25,801 bases of DNA, from positions 1 through 25,801 of the forward strand of contig JAHEIX010000007.1 in NCBI GenBank assembly GCA_024639165.1. The letters are read 5' to 3'. The position numbers and the translations under genes were made by a program. Each line of letters begins with the position of its first letter. Position 1 is the first letter of the stretch. Below the pieces are notes generated by a model. It worked only from the letters and a program-made list of their open reading frames with translations. It searched no databases and was not told the DNA's origin. Below, one piece after another: positions 8,059 through 16,748 of this stretch. This DNA comes from UBA7446 sp024639165. GTDB lineage: Bacteria; Bacteroidota; Bacteroidia; Flavobacteriales; Flavobacteriaceae.

Positions 8059-9262
8059 TCTTTTTCAGCGCTATCTTTCGGTTTTTTCTGGGCTTGCAAC
8101 GATAGTGATTGTTATTGAATACTTTGGTATCTCAACTCTAGGCATTTATTCATTCGTTAACGCAATTAGTATATTAATTTCACCAATACTAATTTTTGGA
8201 GTTAGACAACCTTATGTTCGAAATTTCACCAATTACTCCGAAAAGAATCTCATCTCTGAATTTGTTATTTTTTCTGAAGTTTTGCCTTTTTTAATTTTAA
8301 TATTAGGTGTCACGATATATCTTGCTTTGAGTAAGTACGTGTCATTGGATACAAAATTTAGCGCAGACATAATCTTTATAAGTTTTCTTTACTCCCAAAT
8401 CTTACTATGCTCACAAAAGCTACGCGCGCTCAAAAAGAATACGCTGTCACAATTTATACGAAATTCACGGAATTTTTCTATTTTATGTAGCTTAATAGTT
8501 TTCATAAATTGGGAATTAGATATGGATGAATATGTGACAAAGTTTTTAATTTTTGCGTATATACCTCCGGTGATCATTGGTCACATAGTATTATATTCAG
8601 AGTTTTTTAATCTAATACAAAAGGTGAAACTTACTTTAAACTATGAAAACATGAAATTAGTCGTAGTGAAACATTTTGTCGAAGTTATCCCCCTAATTAC
8701 TTTTTCGCTCTTGCAGAAAGCCAAAGTTCGAGTTCCGGAAATTATTTGTGGCACGTACCTAGGATTTGAAGCATTAGGAATTTTTCGAGCAGTTTTTCAA
8801 GTCATAAATGTTTGTAATGCTTCATTGTTTGTTGTTCAAAGCAATTTTTTACTGAAAGTCACAAAATTAGTTTTAAAGCAGTCCCAGCATCAAGTCGAAC
8901 GAGCCGTAAATCGTGCAGCGTATTTGTCGACAATACTGTATTCTTTTAGTCTGGTAGTTGGAGTATTGTTTTTATACTCCTTACCTATTCTGCTAGAAAT
9001 TAAGCATCTATTAATCTTTAAGTTTTGCCTGTTGTTATCTTTACCACTCGGATTAGCTGATGCATTAATGCCGATGTTTGATCAAAGGATGATAGCAAGT
9101 AACAAGGTACTTATGGCTTGTCTCTCCCTTGCACTTCCTTTGTGTGTCTTGAATTCAATCTTCTTATTAAATCCTGATCTGTTCGGCCTGATCTCCGTAC
9201 CATTAATCATTTTATTTACAAACTTAATATATAGGTTCATTGGAAGAATGGTACTCATTTAA
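8048..9262 (+). CDS. Wzx-type oligosaccharide flippase (polysaccharide biosynthesis membrane protein)
   Basis: 404 residues, almost entirely hydrophobic segments separated by short polar loops, as in the MATE-like/MOP flippase superfamily (Wzx/RfbX). The start MIINLFQRYLSVFSGLATIVIVIEYFG, with an early amphipathic helix and a first membrane span, is typical. Predicted role: move the undecaprenyl-linked repeat unit, possibly already sulfated, across the inner membrane. I chose ATG 8048, 11 nt inside the end of ST1, rather than a TTG at 7979, which would add 23 residues of charged, non-homologous-looking sequence. The stop at 9260-9262 is followed at once by the next ATG. Wzx proteins are poorly conserved, so the family call rests on topology and context rather than on a motif. 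Confidence 0.75.
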   Translation: MIINLFQRYLSVFSGLATIVIVIEYFGISTLGIYSFVNAISILISPILIFGVRQPYVRNFTNYSEKNLISEFVIFSEVLPFLILILGVTIYLALSKYVSLDTKFSADIIFISFLYSQILLCSQKLRALKKNTLSQFIRNSRNFSILCSLIVFINWELDMDEYVTKFLIFAYIPPVIIGHIVLYSEFFNLIQKVKLTLNYENMKLVVVKHFVEVIPLITFSLLQKAKVRVPEIICGTYLGFEALGIFRAVFQVINVCNASLFVVQSNFLLKVTKLVLKQSQHQVERAVNRAAYLSTILYSFSLVVGVLFLYSLPILLEIKHLLIFKFCLLLSLPLGLADALMPMFDQRMIASNKVLMACLSLALPLCVLNSIFLLNPDLFGLISVPLIILFTNLIYRFIGRMVLI

Positions 9263-9979
9263 ATGTCAATTAACCTTTATATAATAAAAAGGTTATTATT
9301 ATTGCAGATAAATAGGAACTTTTATTTCGCAATTCTATTTTATTACATTATTTTTTATTTTACCGCAAAAAAACATCGAGTTGTGGGGCGGAATTCTACT
9401 ATTGTTATTGAAGGTCCTCAAAGATGCGGAAACAGTTCCGCGCTGAGACTTATGCACCTTAATTACCCAACGTTCAAAGGAAAAATTGCTACCCACTTAC
9501 ATCGACCATTCCAGATATTTATCGCCAAAAAGCTTAAAGTTCCATATGTATTACTCCTTCGCGATCCATGGGAAAGTGTGGTTTCACATGTGGCACTGTT
9601 GATTCAAAAACGACAAGTGTCTTGTGTTAATCAAACCGACTTGTTGAAGTTAATTAATATTTGCATTACCGAAAATTATGATTTCCTACGCGCAATAGAT
9701 TCAATGAAAGGGTTAAATATTATTTTTTTCGATGAATATATTGCAAACCCTAACTTAATCGCAAATATACTATCAGAGCAAACGAACTTAGTAAAAAAAA
9801 CATTCGAATCGACTGTAATAGAGGAGCCATCGTCACCTCACGTATTACCGGATTCTGAACGCAGTGCTTTGAAACGGGAAATTTTACAGTTAATCAACTC
9901 TAAAAAATCCACGCTTGCTCGGCTAAATACATGTGGATATCTATATTCAAAAATTGGTGGAGCGTGTCGTGACAGATAA
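9263..9979 (+). CDS. Membrane-anchored sulfotransferase-like protein (ST2)
   Basis: 238 residues. The nucleotide-binding elements are IVIEGPQRCGNSSALRLM (5'-phosphosulfate loop, 47-64, with GNSS where GTTS is usual) and LLLRDPWESVVSHVA with Arg100 and Ser108 (R-x7-S, 3'-phosphate site). Unlike its neighbours it begins with a hydrophobic stretch (about residues 20-34) before the catalytic domain, suggesting a single membrane anchor with the enzyme held at the inner face. The ATG follows the flippase TAA with no spacer, and the 3' end overlaps ST3. The substrate is unknown. The family call is inference from the paired motifs; a PAPS-independent P-loop protein is possible but less likely in this context. 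Confidence 0.65.
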   Translation: MSINLYIIKRLLLLQINRNFYFAILFYYIIFYFTAKKHRVVGRNSTIVIEGPQRCGNSSALRLMHLNYPTFKGKIATHLHRPFQIFIAKKLKVPYVLLLRDPWESVVSHVALLIQKRQVSCVNQTDLLKLINICITENYDFLRAIDSMKGLNIIFFDEYIANPNLIANILSEQTNLVKKTFESTVIEEPSSPHVLPDSERSALKREILQLINSKKSTLARLNTCGYLYSKIGGACRDR

Positions 9980-10850
9980 CTATAACCATCTATGGATACA
10001 TGGCTTAAGGAGGTCAGGTACAACCGCGGTTTGGAAAATGTTTAAAAACCTTGATGGTTATACCGCTTTTGACGAACCCTTTAACCCATTACTCCTAAAA
10101 AACCTACCACAGCAACATAGAAAACAAACATGGGATGAATTTATCGAACTCTACCGCAAAGGTTCATTGATGAAACACTTGGTGACAATCTCGCCAGAAG
10201 ATGAAGCTGTGCAGAATTTAGAGTTAGATTATTGCAATTACTTAGATTATCTTTTACAACAACCAACAATAATTGATTTTACGCGACTTAATTTCAAATT
10301 GCAGGCAGTGATTGAAAAATACAGATATGTAAATCACTTGGTCTTATTTCGCAACCCAATAGCTTTTGCAACTTCTCATATAATTAATTCGGAAAATACA
10401 AAAATTGGTCGACAACTATATTACAGAAGCTTTTTTTGGACAAAAAATGTAAATTTTAATTCGTGGGGTTTAAATGATATTATCCATGGTAATGCGTTTC
10501 CGAAACTTTTAGCTGACTTGGAAATACCACTTAGGTACCAAATTTCAGAATTATCGCCTGTGGAGTGTTGTTTGTTAATTTGGCTAGCTCATTGGCGGTA
10601 CAGTTTAAAAGTTAAGGATCAAAACCCGAATGCAAACATAGAAATCATTTTTCTTGAAGACATTTACCCTGGATGTGAACAGTTTACCCGATTTTTGTCG
10701 CGAGCCGGTATTGAGATTGCAGCTTTAAGGCGTGTGCATCTCACAAGACCCGCCACTGGTTTTTGCGCCGATGATACCAGATGGAAAAATGCCGCCAAAA
10801 AAGTAGGATACAACAGAACCGAAATTGAAAAATTTATGCAGGATAGTTAA
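9969..10850 (+). CDS. Sulfotransferase-like protein (ST3)
   Basis: 293 residues from GTG 9969. The N-terminus MTDNYNHLWIHGLRRSGTTAV carries the 5'-phosphosulfate loop (GLRRSGTT, 12-19) after a first beta strand, where the family normally starts. HLVLFRNPIAFATSHI carries Arg128 and Ser136, again R-x7-S. GTG 9969 is chosen because GGTGGAG at 9956-9962 is a strong ribosome site 6 nt upstream; ATG 9933 would give a longer overlap and an unneeded 12-residue extension. With GTG the overlap with ST2 is 11 nt, the same as at two other junctions in this operon. The middle of the protein (DEPFNPLL onward) is not similar to the other sulfotransferases here, so a distinct acceptor is plausible. Confidence 0.7.
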   Translation: MTDNYNHLWIHGLRRSGTTAVWKMFKNLDGYTAFDEPFNPLLLKNLPQQHRKQTWDEFIELYRKGSLMKHLVTISPEDEAVQNLELDYCNYLDYLLQQPTIIDFTRLNFKLQAVIEKYRYVNHLVLFRNPIAFATSHIINSENTKIGRQLYYRSFFWTKNVNFNSWGLNDIIHGNAFPKLLADLEIPLRYQISELSPVECCLLIWLAHWRYSLKVKDQNPNANIEIIFLEDIYPGCEQFTRFLSRAGIEIAALRRVHLTRPATGFCADDTRWKNAAKKVGYNRTEIEKFMQDS

Positions 10851-10875
10851 TGCGATATGATTTCTCGTTTCACAA

Positions 10876-11627
10876 ATGCTTAACAAAATTTATATTTTTA
10901 CATTAAAAATGAGCCTGAACAGCATAAATTTGCCAAAACAAAATTACAAGCATTTTACTTCAAGTATAAACCAATTTTTGGAAACTTTAGATACTTATCA
11001 TTTTGCGAACTTGAATAACCACGGATGACGTGAATTGCAAAGCGTTATAAGGAAGTCTGATACTGTCACTGTATTCGTGCGTGATCCAAGAGACTTTCTA
11101 ATTTCTGGTTATCATTACCATAAAAGGGGTCGTGAATTTTGGTGTCAGATTAATGATCCTAATGAAGACGATTGGCGCGAGGTAAATGGGAGTATTGATC
11201 ATAATTTTAAAAATACGAAAACTAATTTTTCTAATTATTTAAAAAGTTTGGACCAAGGTCATGGAATGATTGCAGAGTTAAATTTTCGAAAGAAACATTT
11301 TGAAGCTTTAGATGGTTGGCTTTCCCTGGCAGATCCGCGAGTAATTATTATTCCCTATGAGTGTATTTTAGAGAGCGGTGTTTCAACTTTTTCTAAGCTT
11401 GCAACACATCATCGTTTAGCCTTGCATGAAAGATTAGCAATACGTGTTTATCATCTATTTACGCAGCTAGCCGGCAAACTAAAAACGCGCATATACGCAA
11501 TCCAGCACCTGGACAGGGAGCCAAGTAGTTAAGCTTTGACGCAATAGACGCCCTTGAACTGAAACACCCTGGTTTAATATCGAAATATGAAAATTTCTTG
11601 GCAAATTATAGAACTAAAAGTAGCTAG
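10876..11627 (+). pseudogene. Broken sulfotransferase gene (ST4 remnant)
   Basis: Three pieces in order make one sulfotransferase-like protein. Piece 1 (ATG 10876 to a TGA at 11026-11028) ends LDTYHFANLNNHG. Piece 2, in the same frame, continues RELQSVIRKSDTVTVFVRDP and RDFLISGYHYHKRG, the 3'-phosphate site with R-x7-S, to a TAA at 11530. Piece 3, in another frame (about 11533-11627), reads FDAIDALELKHPGLISKYENF, a typical sulfotransferase C-terminal helix, and would be joined by restoring one base near 11530. So there is one nonsense codon and one -1 frameshift. The N-terminal PAPS loop is not recognisable (IFTLKMSLNSI sits where it should be). Piece 3 overlaps the start of the next gene by 41 nt. 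Piece 2 could be translated from TTG 11035 but would lack half the active site. Confidence 0.7.
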
Positions 11628-12792
11628 TGCTACGCTATTATCTGTAGGTATACTTTGGTATCCTCTTTTAGATTCGGTGGGCCTCAAAACTCACCAGTTG
11701 CTTATTTTTTTATCGGCAATTGTCGGAATTATTAGCGGCAACCTTTTCATCTATTTGAAAACTAAGATACGCTCAGATCTTTTTTTTGTGTGCTTGATTG
11801 TATGGTATATTTTTACCGTGCTATGGACTATTATTGCTCCTGGAGATTGGAGTCCAATCAAGGTTACTTCGTTTTTAACTCAGATAATAATGGGTAATTA
11901 CATCTTAGCTCTGATCCTGCGTAACAAGGGTTTCTTATATTTAAGAAAATTAATGAATTTATCTCTTTTAGTATTTTTTCTCCCTATGATTTTTCTATCA
12001 GGATTTCCACCAATCTCTGTTTTGCAGATATTTGCTGATGGTATTCTACAGGCTAATCCTAAAGTAATAATATTTGATTTCTTTGCAAAAGCTCCAATAT
12101 TCACGTCATTTGATGCAGATGGTTTAGATGGTCTGCGCCATACTATATCTTTATATCTTGTATTTATCGCGGGTTTAAATTTGATAAGAATAAATGGAAA
12201 GAATAATGTATTTACGTTTTTCGTTATTACACTCGTCATTATAATTTTGCAAAGTAGGTCTGCATGGCTATCTCTAGTCCCGTTTTTAATAGCATTTATC
12301 GTGGATTTATATTTTCTGAGTAAGAGAAATGGACTATTTGGAATATTTGGACGTTTAGTATTTGTTCCCAGTATTATAACATTTTCCATGTTTGTTTTTA
12401 TTCCGCTAATTATTAATAGGTTGTCAGGCACAGGGTCGTACGAGGAGAGAGAATATAGGATCGAAGAAGCGTTAGTGTTAGTTGATAAATTAAGTATTAG
12501 TCCAATCACTGATCGCATATACGGATCGTCTCATATGTTTATCTTTGATACCTATTACGCATCTGGTATTATAGGGCTCGCGAGTGCTCTGTTTTTATGC
12601 TGTGTGCTTTTAATAAGAAGTTTACCTAGCAGTCGGTTAAGCTTGGATTTGAAAAATGCAAAGTTTTTATTTGGTATTCCATTTCTTGTACGATTATTTA
12701 CTGCTGGCAGCGGCTTACCAGGGATCGGGTCTACTCTTTGTTATGCACTTTTAGCAGAAGCATCAGCTACGAAAAAAGGCATTGATAAATAG
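11587..12792 (+). CDS. Wzy-type polysaccharide polymerase / O-antigen ligase family membrane protein
   Basis: 401 residues with about ten or more hydrophobic segments. The diagnostic part is IILQSRSAWLSLVPFLIAFI, matching the 'SRGAWL' segment of the Wzy_C/O-antigen ligase family, followed by a larger periplasmic-type loop containing RLSGTGSYEEREYRIEEAL with the conserved Arg/Glu cluster. The protein would join flipped repeat units, or ligate the chain to an acceptor, at the periplasmic face. ATG 11587 lies inside the remains of the broken sulfotransferase and has no clear ribosome site, so the true start could be slightly later. The TAG at 12790 overlaps the GTG of the next gene by one base. 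Polymerase and ligase cannot be told apart by sequence; the flippase nearby favours polymerase. Confidence 0.75.
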   Translation: MKISWQIIELKVASATLLSVGILWYPLLDSVGLKTHQLLIFLSAIVGIISGNLFIYLKTKIRSDLFFVCLIVWYIFTVLWTIIAPGDWSPIKVTSFLTQIIMGNYILALILRNKGFLYLRKLMNLSLLVFFLPMIFLSGFPPISVLQIFADGILQANPKVIIFDFFAKAPIFTSFDADGLDGLRHTISLYLVFIAGLNLIRINGKNNVFTFFVITLVIIILQSRSAWLSLVPFLIAFIVDLYFLSKRNGLFGIFGRLVFVPSIITFSMFVFIPLIINRLSGTGSYEEREYRIEEALVLVDKLSISPITDRIYGSSHMFIFDTYYASGIIGLASALFLCCVLLIRSLPSSRLSLDLKNAKFLFGIPFLVRLFTAGSGLPGIGSTLCYALLAEASATKKGIDK

Positions 12793-13790
12793 TGAAGTTT
12801 ATATTGATTACGAGGAAACCTTCTAAATCGCAGTTTTCAATGGAAAAGTTGTTTAGTCGATTGTACGAAGATTTTATGCAGAGAAATGAAATGGCCCTGC
12901 ACCAAGCTCCTTTTACATCCCAAGGAACTTTACGAAAAGTATTTAACACACTATCTGTAATGAGTTATCGGAATCAGGTGTTACATATATTTGGTGACGT
13001 TACGTATATGAGTTTATTTATAAATTACTCAAATAAAATAATAGTGACCTTTCATGATACGGATTTATACACAAACGCATCCGGCTTTCGTCGTTGGTTA
13101 TATGGGTTGTTCTGGTATAGGGTGCCCCTGCAGCGCGCTTCACGAGTGACATGTATATCAGAACATACAAGAAGAAACTTAATCAAATATTTTTCCCCAA
13201 CTAATACAGAAATTATTGTCATTCCAAATCCAAACACGATCGAGAATACATACCCATACAAAAGCATACAAAAAAATAGCAATATTAGGTTTATACACAT
13301 AGGTACTAAAGAAAATAAGAATTTGGAAGGAACGATTAAAGTATTAAATTCGCTGAGCGGTATGTTTGCCGTTAGCTTGACGATTGTTGGGGAGCCAACT
13401 CATAAGGAACTTTCATTGAGTAACGAAGGTTATCCAATTGATGTAATTTCCAACATTTCTGAAAAAGAATTAGTAAACAAATATATAGAGGCCGATATAT
13501 TGTTGTTCTTATCAAAGTCTGAGGGTTTCGGTTTGCCAATATTAGAAGCGCAAAAATGTGGGACTTATGTTGTAACAAGCAATAGGGCGCCGATGGTTGA
13601 CATTGTTGGAAAGGGTGGGATTGTGGTGGATATAGATAATTATGATAACATCATTGCCGAATGTGTATCGCTTATAGTTAATGAAGATCTTCAGAATTCT
13701 TTAGCGAAGAAGGCAAAGAAGAATGTAGACTTATATTCTTTGTCCGTTATTAAAAATAAATATGACATACTTTACAAAGAGCTTAGATGA
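12792..13790 (+). CDS. GT4-family glycosyltransferase
   Basis: 332 residues, GT-B fold, retaining glycosyltransferase of the GT4/'Glycos_transf_1' type. The C-terminal half shows FIHIGTKENKNLEGTIKVL (start of the donor domain) and SKSEGFGLPILEAQKCGTYV, the E-x7-E motif that holds the nucleotide sugar. VTFHDTDL and VTCISEHTRRNL in the N-terminal half resemble mannosyltransferase-like GT4 enzymes. The start is GTG, overlapping the wzy stop by one base (TAGTG); the end overlaps the next gene by 4 nt (ATGA). The donor is not predictable from sequence; GDP-mannose or GDP-L-galactose would fit the local supply genes, but this is inference. Confidence 0.85.
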   Translation: MKFILITRKPSKSQFSMEKLFSRLYEDFMQRNEMALHQAPFTSQGTLRKVFNTLSVMSYRNQVLHIFGDVTYMSLFINYSNKIIVTFHDTDLYTNASGFRRWLYGLFWYRVPLQRASRVTCISEHTRRNLIKYFSPTNTEIIVIPNPNTIENTYPYKSIQKNSNIRFIHIGTKENKNLEGTIKVLNSLSGMFAVSLTIVGEPTHKELSLSNEGYPIDVISNISEKELVNKYIEADILLFLSKSEGFGLPILEAQKCGTYVVTSNRAPMVDIVGKGGIVVDIDNYDNIIAECVSLIVNEDLQNSLAKKAKKNVDLYSLSVIKNKYDILYKELR

Positions 13791-14929
13791 AAAAGATAAT
13801 ACATGTGGTTGAGCGTTTAAATGACGAGTATGGTGGTCCAGCTAAATCTGTACCTTATACTGCGTATTATTCATCAGACTCCAATGCTAAACACGAGGTG
13901 GTCTGTGGATTTACCCAGCCATTCTCCGAGAACACCGTATGTTCTCAATTGGATATTAGTGTCACATATTGTAGAATCATAGGTCCGCAAAAAATAGGTT
14001 TTTCCTTGGATTATGTATATGTTTTATGGATAATTCTAAAGAAAGGTAAAAATTGCTCAATACATCTACACAATATGTGGAATTTTTTTCCATTCTACGT
14101 CTTTATACTACATAAATTTTTCAAATTCGAAATTTACTATTCAATCCGTGGTGCTCTTTTCCCGTGGTCCTTGGAGCAAGGAAAATGGCGGAAAAAAATT
14201 AGCTGGATACTATTTCAAAAAAAATTGCTCAAGCTTTGCAAAGTGGTTCATGTGACTAGCGAGCAAGAATTATGTGCATTACAAAAGATTGGTGTCAGTG
14301 AAAACGTAATAAAGATTCCAAACGGAATTCCGATTAAGTCAGATGAATTAGAAATTACTCGAATAAGACAGAAACAGCGAAATAATGCGAAAGTTTTAAA
14401 TATTATTTTTGCCTCAAGGATCCATCCAAAAAAGGGGGTCGATATACTTTTGTCATCTGTAAAATCAATAATAGATATCAATATCTCAATAAAATTAGCT
14501 GGACCAACTAGTGAAAATGATTATCTTAACAGTCTCCGATGTATCATAAGCACGTTGCCCCAAAATATATCGGTCGAATTTTTAGGCCACTGCTCGACAG
14601 ACACCTTGAGCCAATTATTCCTACAGGCTGATTTATTTGTACTACCTAGTCATACTGAAAACTTTGGAATTGTAATCGCAGAAGCTCTTAGTCATGGTTT
14701 ACCTGTTATTACATCTACAGAAACTCCGTGGAGTGAAATCACAGCTGAAAGAGCTGGATACATAGTTCCGGTTGACACAGATAGTCTATGCCTTGCAATC
14801 AGAAATTTTGCAAAACTCACTGACTATCAAAGAGCTGAAATGTCATTTAATGCACAGAAAATCGTTCGTAAATATGCATGGGACAAACTTGCAAATAAGT
14901 ATAAATCAATCTATGGTGACAAACTATGA
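13787..14929 (+). CDS. GT4-family glycosyltransferase
   Basis: 380 residues. N-terminal MKKIIHVVERLNDEYGGPAK carries the GGPA-type loop of GT4 enzymes. The donor domain opens with IIFASRIHPKKGVDILLSSV and contains PSHTENFGIVIAEALSHGLP with the E-x7-E pair. WSLEQGKWRKKISW in the middle matches a segment common in GT4 enzymes of polysaccharide loci. It probably adds one sugar of the repeat unit at the cytosolic face. ATG overlaps the previous stop (ATGA), and its own TGA overlaps the next ATG the same way, so three genes in a row are translationally coupled. Donor and linkage are unknown. Confidence 0.87.
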   Translation: MKKIIHVVERLNDEYGGPAKSVPYTAYYSSDSNAKHEVVCGFTQPFSENTVCSQLDISVTYCRIIGPQKIGFSLDYVYVLWIILKKGKNCSIHLHNMWNFFPFYVFILHKFFKFEIYYSIRGALFPWSLEQGKWRKKISWILFQKKLLKLCKVVHVTSEQELCALQKIGVSENVIKIPNGIPIKSDELEITRIRQKQRNNAKVLNIIFASRIHPKKGVDILLSSVKSIIDINISIKLAGPTSENDYLNSLRCIISTLPQNISVEFLGHCSTDTLSQLFLQADLFVLPSHTENFGIVIAEALSHGLPVITSTETPWSEITAERAGYIVPVDTDSLCLAIRNFAKLTDYQRAEMSFNAQKIVRKYAWDKLANKYKSIYGDKL

Positions 14930-15885
14930 ACCGTCGTTCATTACTATTTTTAATTCTTGCTAACTATTTATTTCCCAGTAACGCCAGTGGAAAAAGCGGT
15001 TCTGCCAATGTATTAGATTTTGGCGCTATTGGTGATGGGAAAAATGACGATACTGTTTCACTGCAGCACGCAATTGAATCAGGTGCCACGCAAATAATAT
15101 TCCCCCGAGGAATATACAGACTTTCAAGTATTGATGTAGACTTAACAGGTGTGACGATCGATGCCGGATCTGCTACATTAATCATTTCGAATGCAGGTAA
15201 TGGTTTCAAGGTTAGGAAATTAAAAGGTTCTAAATTAAACTTTCATAAAGTCATACTTGAGGAAGGCGCTAGAAGTTTCATTAACGTGACAGGGGGCGTG
15301 CTCGCAACTTGTGATTTGAACGTTGATTTTTTTACGAACAATTCAAATGAAGGGTCGTTCCTTAGACTTGAAAGCACACAGAAACGCAGAATTATCAAAG
15401 AAGGCATTTATTTTACTAGCATTACGGGAATACAATGGATTAATAACGGTAGCGGATCAGCGGCGCCGTTGTTTAAAATCACTGCGAACTTTAATGCCTG
15501 CTCCGTTTTATCCATATCTGGAATAGATCTTAGGCTTCTAAATAGTACAACTTTTTGTGTTTTAAGCTGTAAAAACCCACGAGGTGCAACATTCAGTCAA
15601 ATAAAGGTTAGTGACTTTTCTGTCGAGAAGCTTTCTAACACCTTTGCTCATATGGAAGGGTGCACAATGTCCGGTTTTGAAAATATCGGTTTCTATGATA
15701 TGAAATCTGTTTCTGGTCCGATTTTCAAGCTTAGGTCGAAAAAAAGAAATTCAGGATTGTATTTACGAGATATATACAGGACAAAAGTAAATTTTATTGA
15801 AGAAGGTTGTGATGTTAACTCAATCGGAGATATTTTAGTTGAAAATTATTTTACGGAAGACGAACCTTTAATAATTGGTGAATAA
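14926..15885 (+). CDS. Exported beta-helix protein, pectate-lyase superfamily (GH28/PL-like fold)
   Basis: 319 residues. A signal-like N-terminus (RR then a hydrophobic core LLFLILANYLF, with a likely cleavage after about residue 21) is followed by VLDFGAIGDGKNDDTVSLQH, the hallmark opening of right-handed beta-helix proteins of the Pectate_lyase_3/GH28 group, and then FPRGIYRLSS. The rest is regular short strand repeats. No clear catalytic Asp/Lys set could be identified, and at 319 residues it is short for GH28. Placed between glycosyltransferases and sulfotransferases, it may trim, epimerise or bind the new polymer in the periplasm, by analogy with the beta-helix protein AlgG and other enzymes in alginate loci. 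The fold call is strong; the activity is unknown. Confidence 0.75.
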   Translation: MNRRSLLFLILANYLFPSNASGKSGSANVLDFGAIGDGKNDDTVSLQHAIESGATQIIFPRGIYRLSSIDVDLTGVTIDAGSATLIISNAGNGFKVRKLKGSKLNFHKVILEEGARSFINVTGGVLATCDLNVDFFTNNSNEGSFLRLESTQKRRIIKEGIYFTSITGIQWINNGSGSAAPLFKITANFNACSVLSISGIDLRLLNSTTFCVLSCKNPRGATFSQIKVSDFSVEKLSNTFAHMEGCTMSGFENIGFYDMKSVSGPIFKLRSKKRNSGLYLRDIYRTKVNFIEEGCDVNSIGDILVENYFTEDEPLIIGE

Positions 15886-15887
15886 AA

Positions 15888-16748
15888 ATGAAAAGAGTTA
15901 ATTTTTTGATCATTGGTGTCCAAAAAGCAGCCACTACATGGTTGTGTAAACAGCTAAGTTTGCATAATGAAATATACTTACCGCCTGATGAACTACACTA
16001 TTTTAATAATAAGTCAAATTTTGAAAAAGGTATTTCATGGTACGAAAGTCGAGTGCTTAATCACTCTAAAAAAACTATATTTGGAGAGAAGACCCCAGAT
16101 TACATTTGGACCAACGACTGCGATATCGATTCATTTCGTTTTACAACACCAAAGCGCATAATGGCATACAACAGAGATATGAAATTAATTTTAATTCTCA
16201 GAAACCCAATTGATAGGTTTGTATCCGCGTTTCATCACAATCAACGCCGAGCGCGCATAAGCTATAAAGTTGATATCAACGATTTTTTAAACGATAGAAG
16301 CTATGAAAGTTTGCGTATTCGCATGCTACTGCGTGGGCTTTACTACATACAAATTTCAAGGTACTTAGAAATTTTTCCGCGTAGTCAAATGAAAATTGTT
16401 TTCCATGACGATATTCGTGCGGATCCTAAATTGGTATTAGAGGAGTGCTACCAGTTTCTTAATGTAAAAACTGAAGATCTTGGACATACTGTACATACAA
16501 GAGCTAATGAGTATTCGGCATCTAAACTACTAAACACTCTATTATATAAACAACCTAAGCTCCAAAAGGAAATTTTGTTCAAATTAGATAAGCATATTTT
16601 TAAACATTTTCTTTTAGATAAGATAGAGTACCCAGTTTTGAAAGCTTGCACAAAAGATAATCTACATGATTATTATCGAGATGATATATGTTGCTTGCAA
16701 AGTAAATTAGGTATTAGAGTTCCAGGGAGTTGGTTGAATTGCAATTAG
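15888..16748 (+). CDS. Sulfotransferase, heparan-sulfate-sulfotransferase-like (ST5)
   Basis: 286 residues and the most canonical sulfotransferase of the set. FLIIGVQKAATTWLCKQL (6-23) is the 5'-phosphosulfate loop. IYLPPDELHYFNN, then GISWYESR and GEKTPDYIW (66-74) follow the order seen in eukaryotic heparan sulfate sulfotransferases ('KEVHFF', 'WY', 'EKSPTYF'). ILILRNPIDRFVSAFHHNQR holds Arg105 and Ser113 (R-x7-S). The Lys13 and the Glu of GEKTP are likely catalytic by analogy. ATG 15888 lies 2 nt after the previous TAA. The enzyme is cytosolic by sequence. The likely reaction is O- or N-sulfation of a saccharide; the acceptor position cannot be assigned. Confidence 0.88.
   Translation: MKRVNFLIIGVQKAATTWLCKQLSLHNEIYLPPDELHYFNNKSNFEKGISWYESRVLNHSKKTIFGEKTPDYIWTNDCDIDSFRFTTPKRIMAYNRDMKLILILRNPIDRFVSAFHHNQRRARISYKVDINDFLNDRSYESLRIRMLLRGLYYIQISRYLEIFPRSQMKIVFHDDIRADPKLVLEECYQFLNVKTEDLGHTVHTRANEYSASKLLNTLLYKQPKLQKEILFKLDKHIFKHFLLDKIEYPVLKACTKDNLHDYYRDDICCLQSKLGIRVPGSWLNCN

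Noticed and set aside
10876..11028. A 50-residue small protein between ST3 and the broken sulfotransferase.
   Set aside because: It reads directly in frame into the sulfotransferase remnant across one stop codon, so it is best seen as that gene's 5' part.
11035..11532. A stand-alone 165-residue sulfotransferase from TTG 11035.
   Set aside because: The upstream 50 codons belong to the same frame before a TGA, the PAPS loop is missing, and the normal C-terminus continues in another frame, so it is part of a broken gene.
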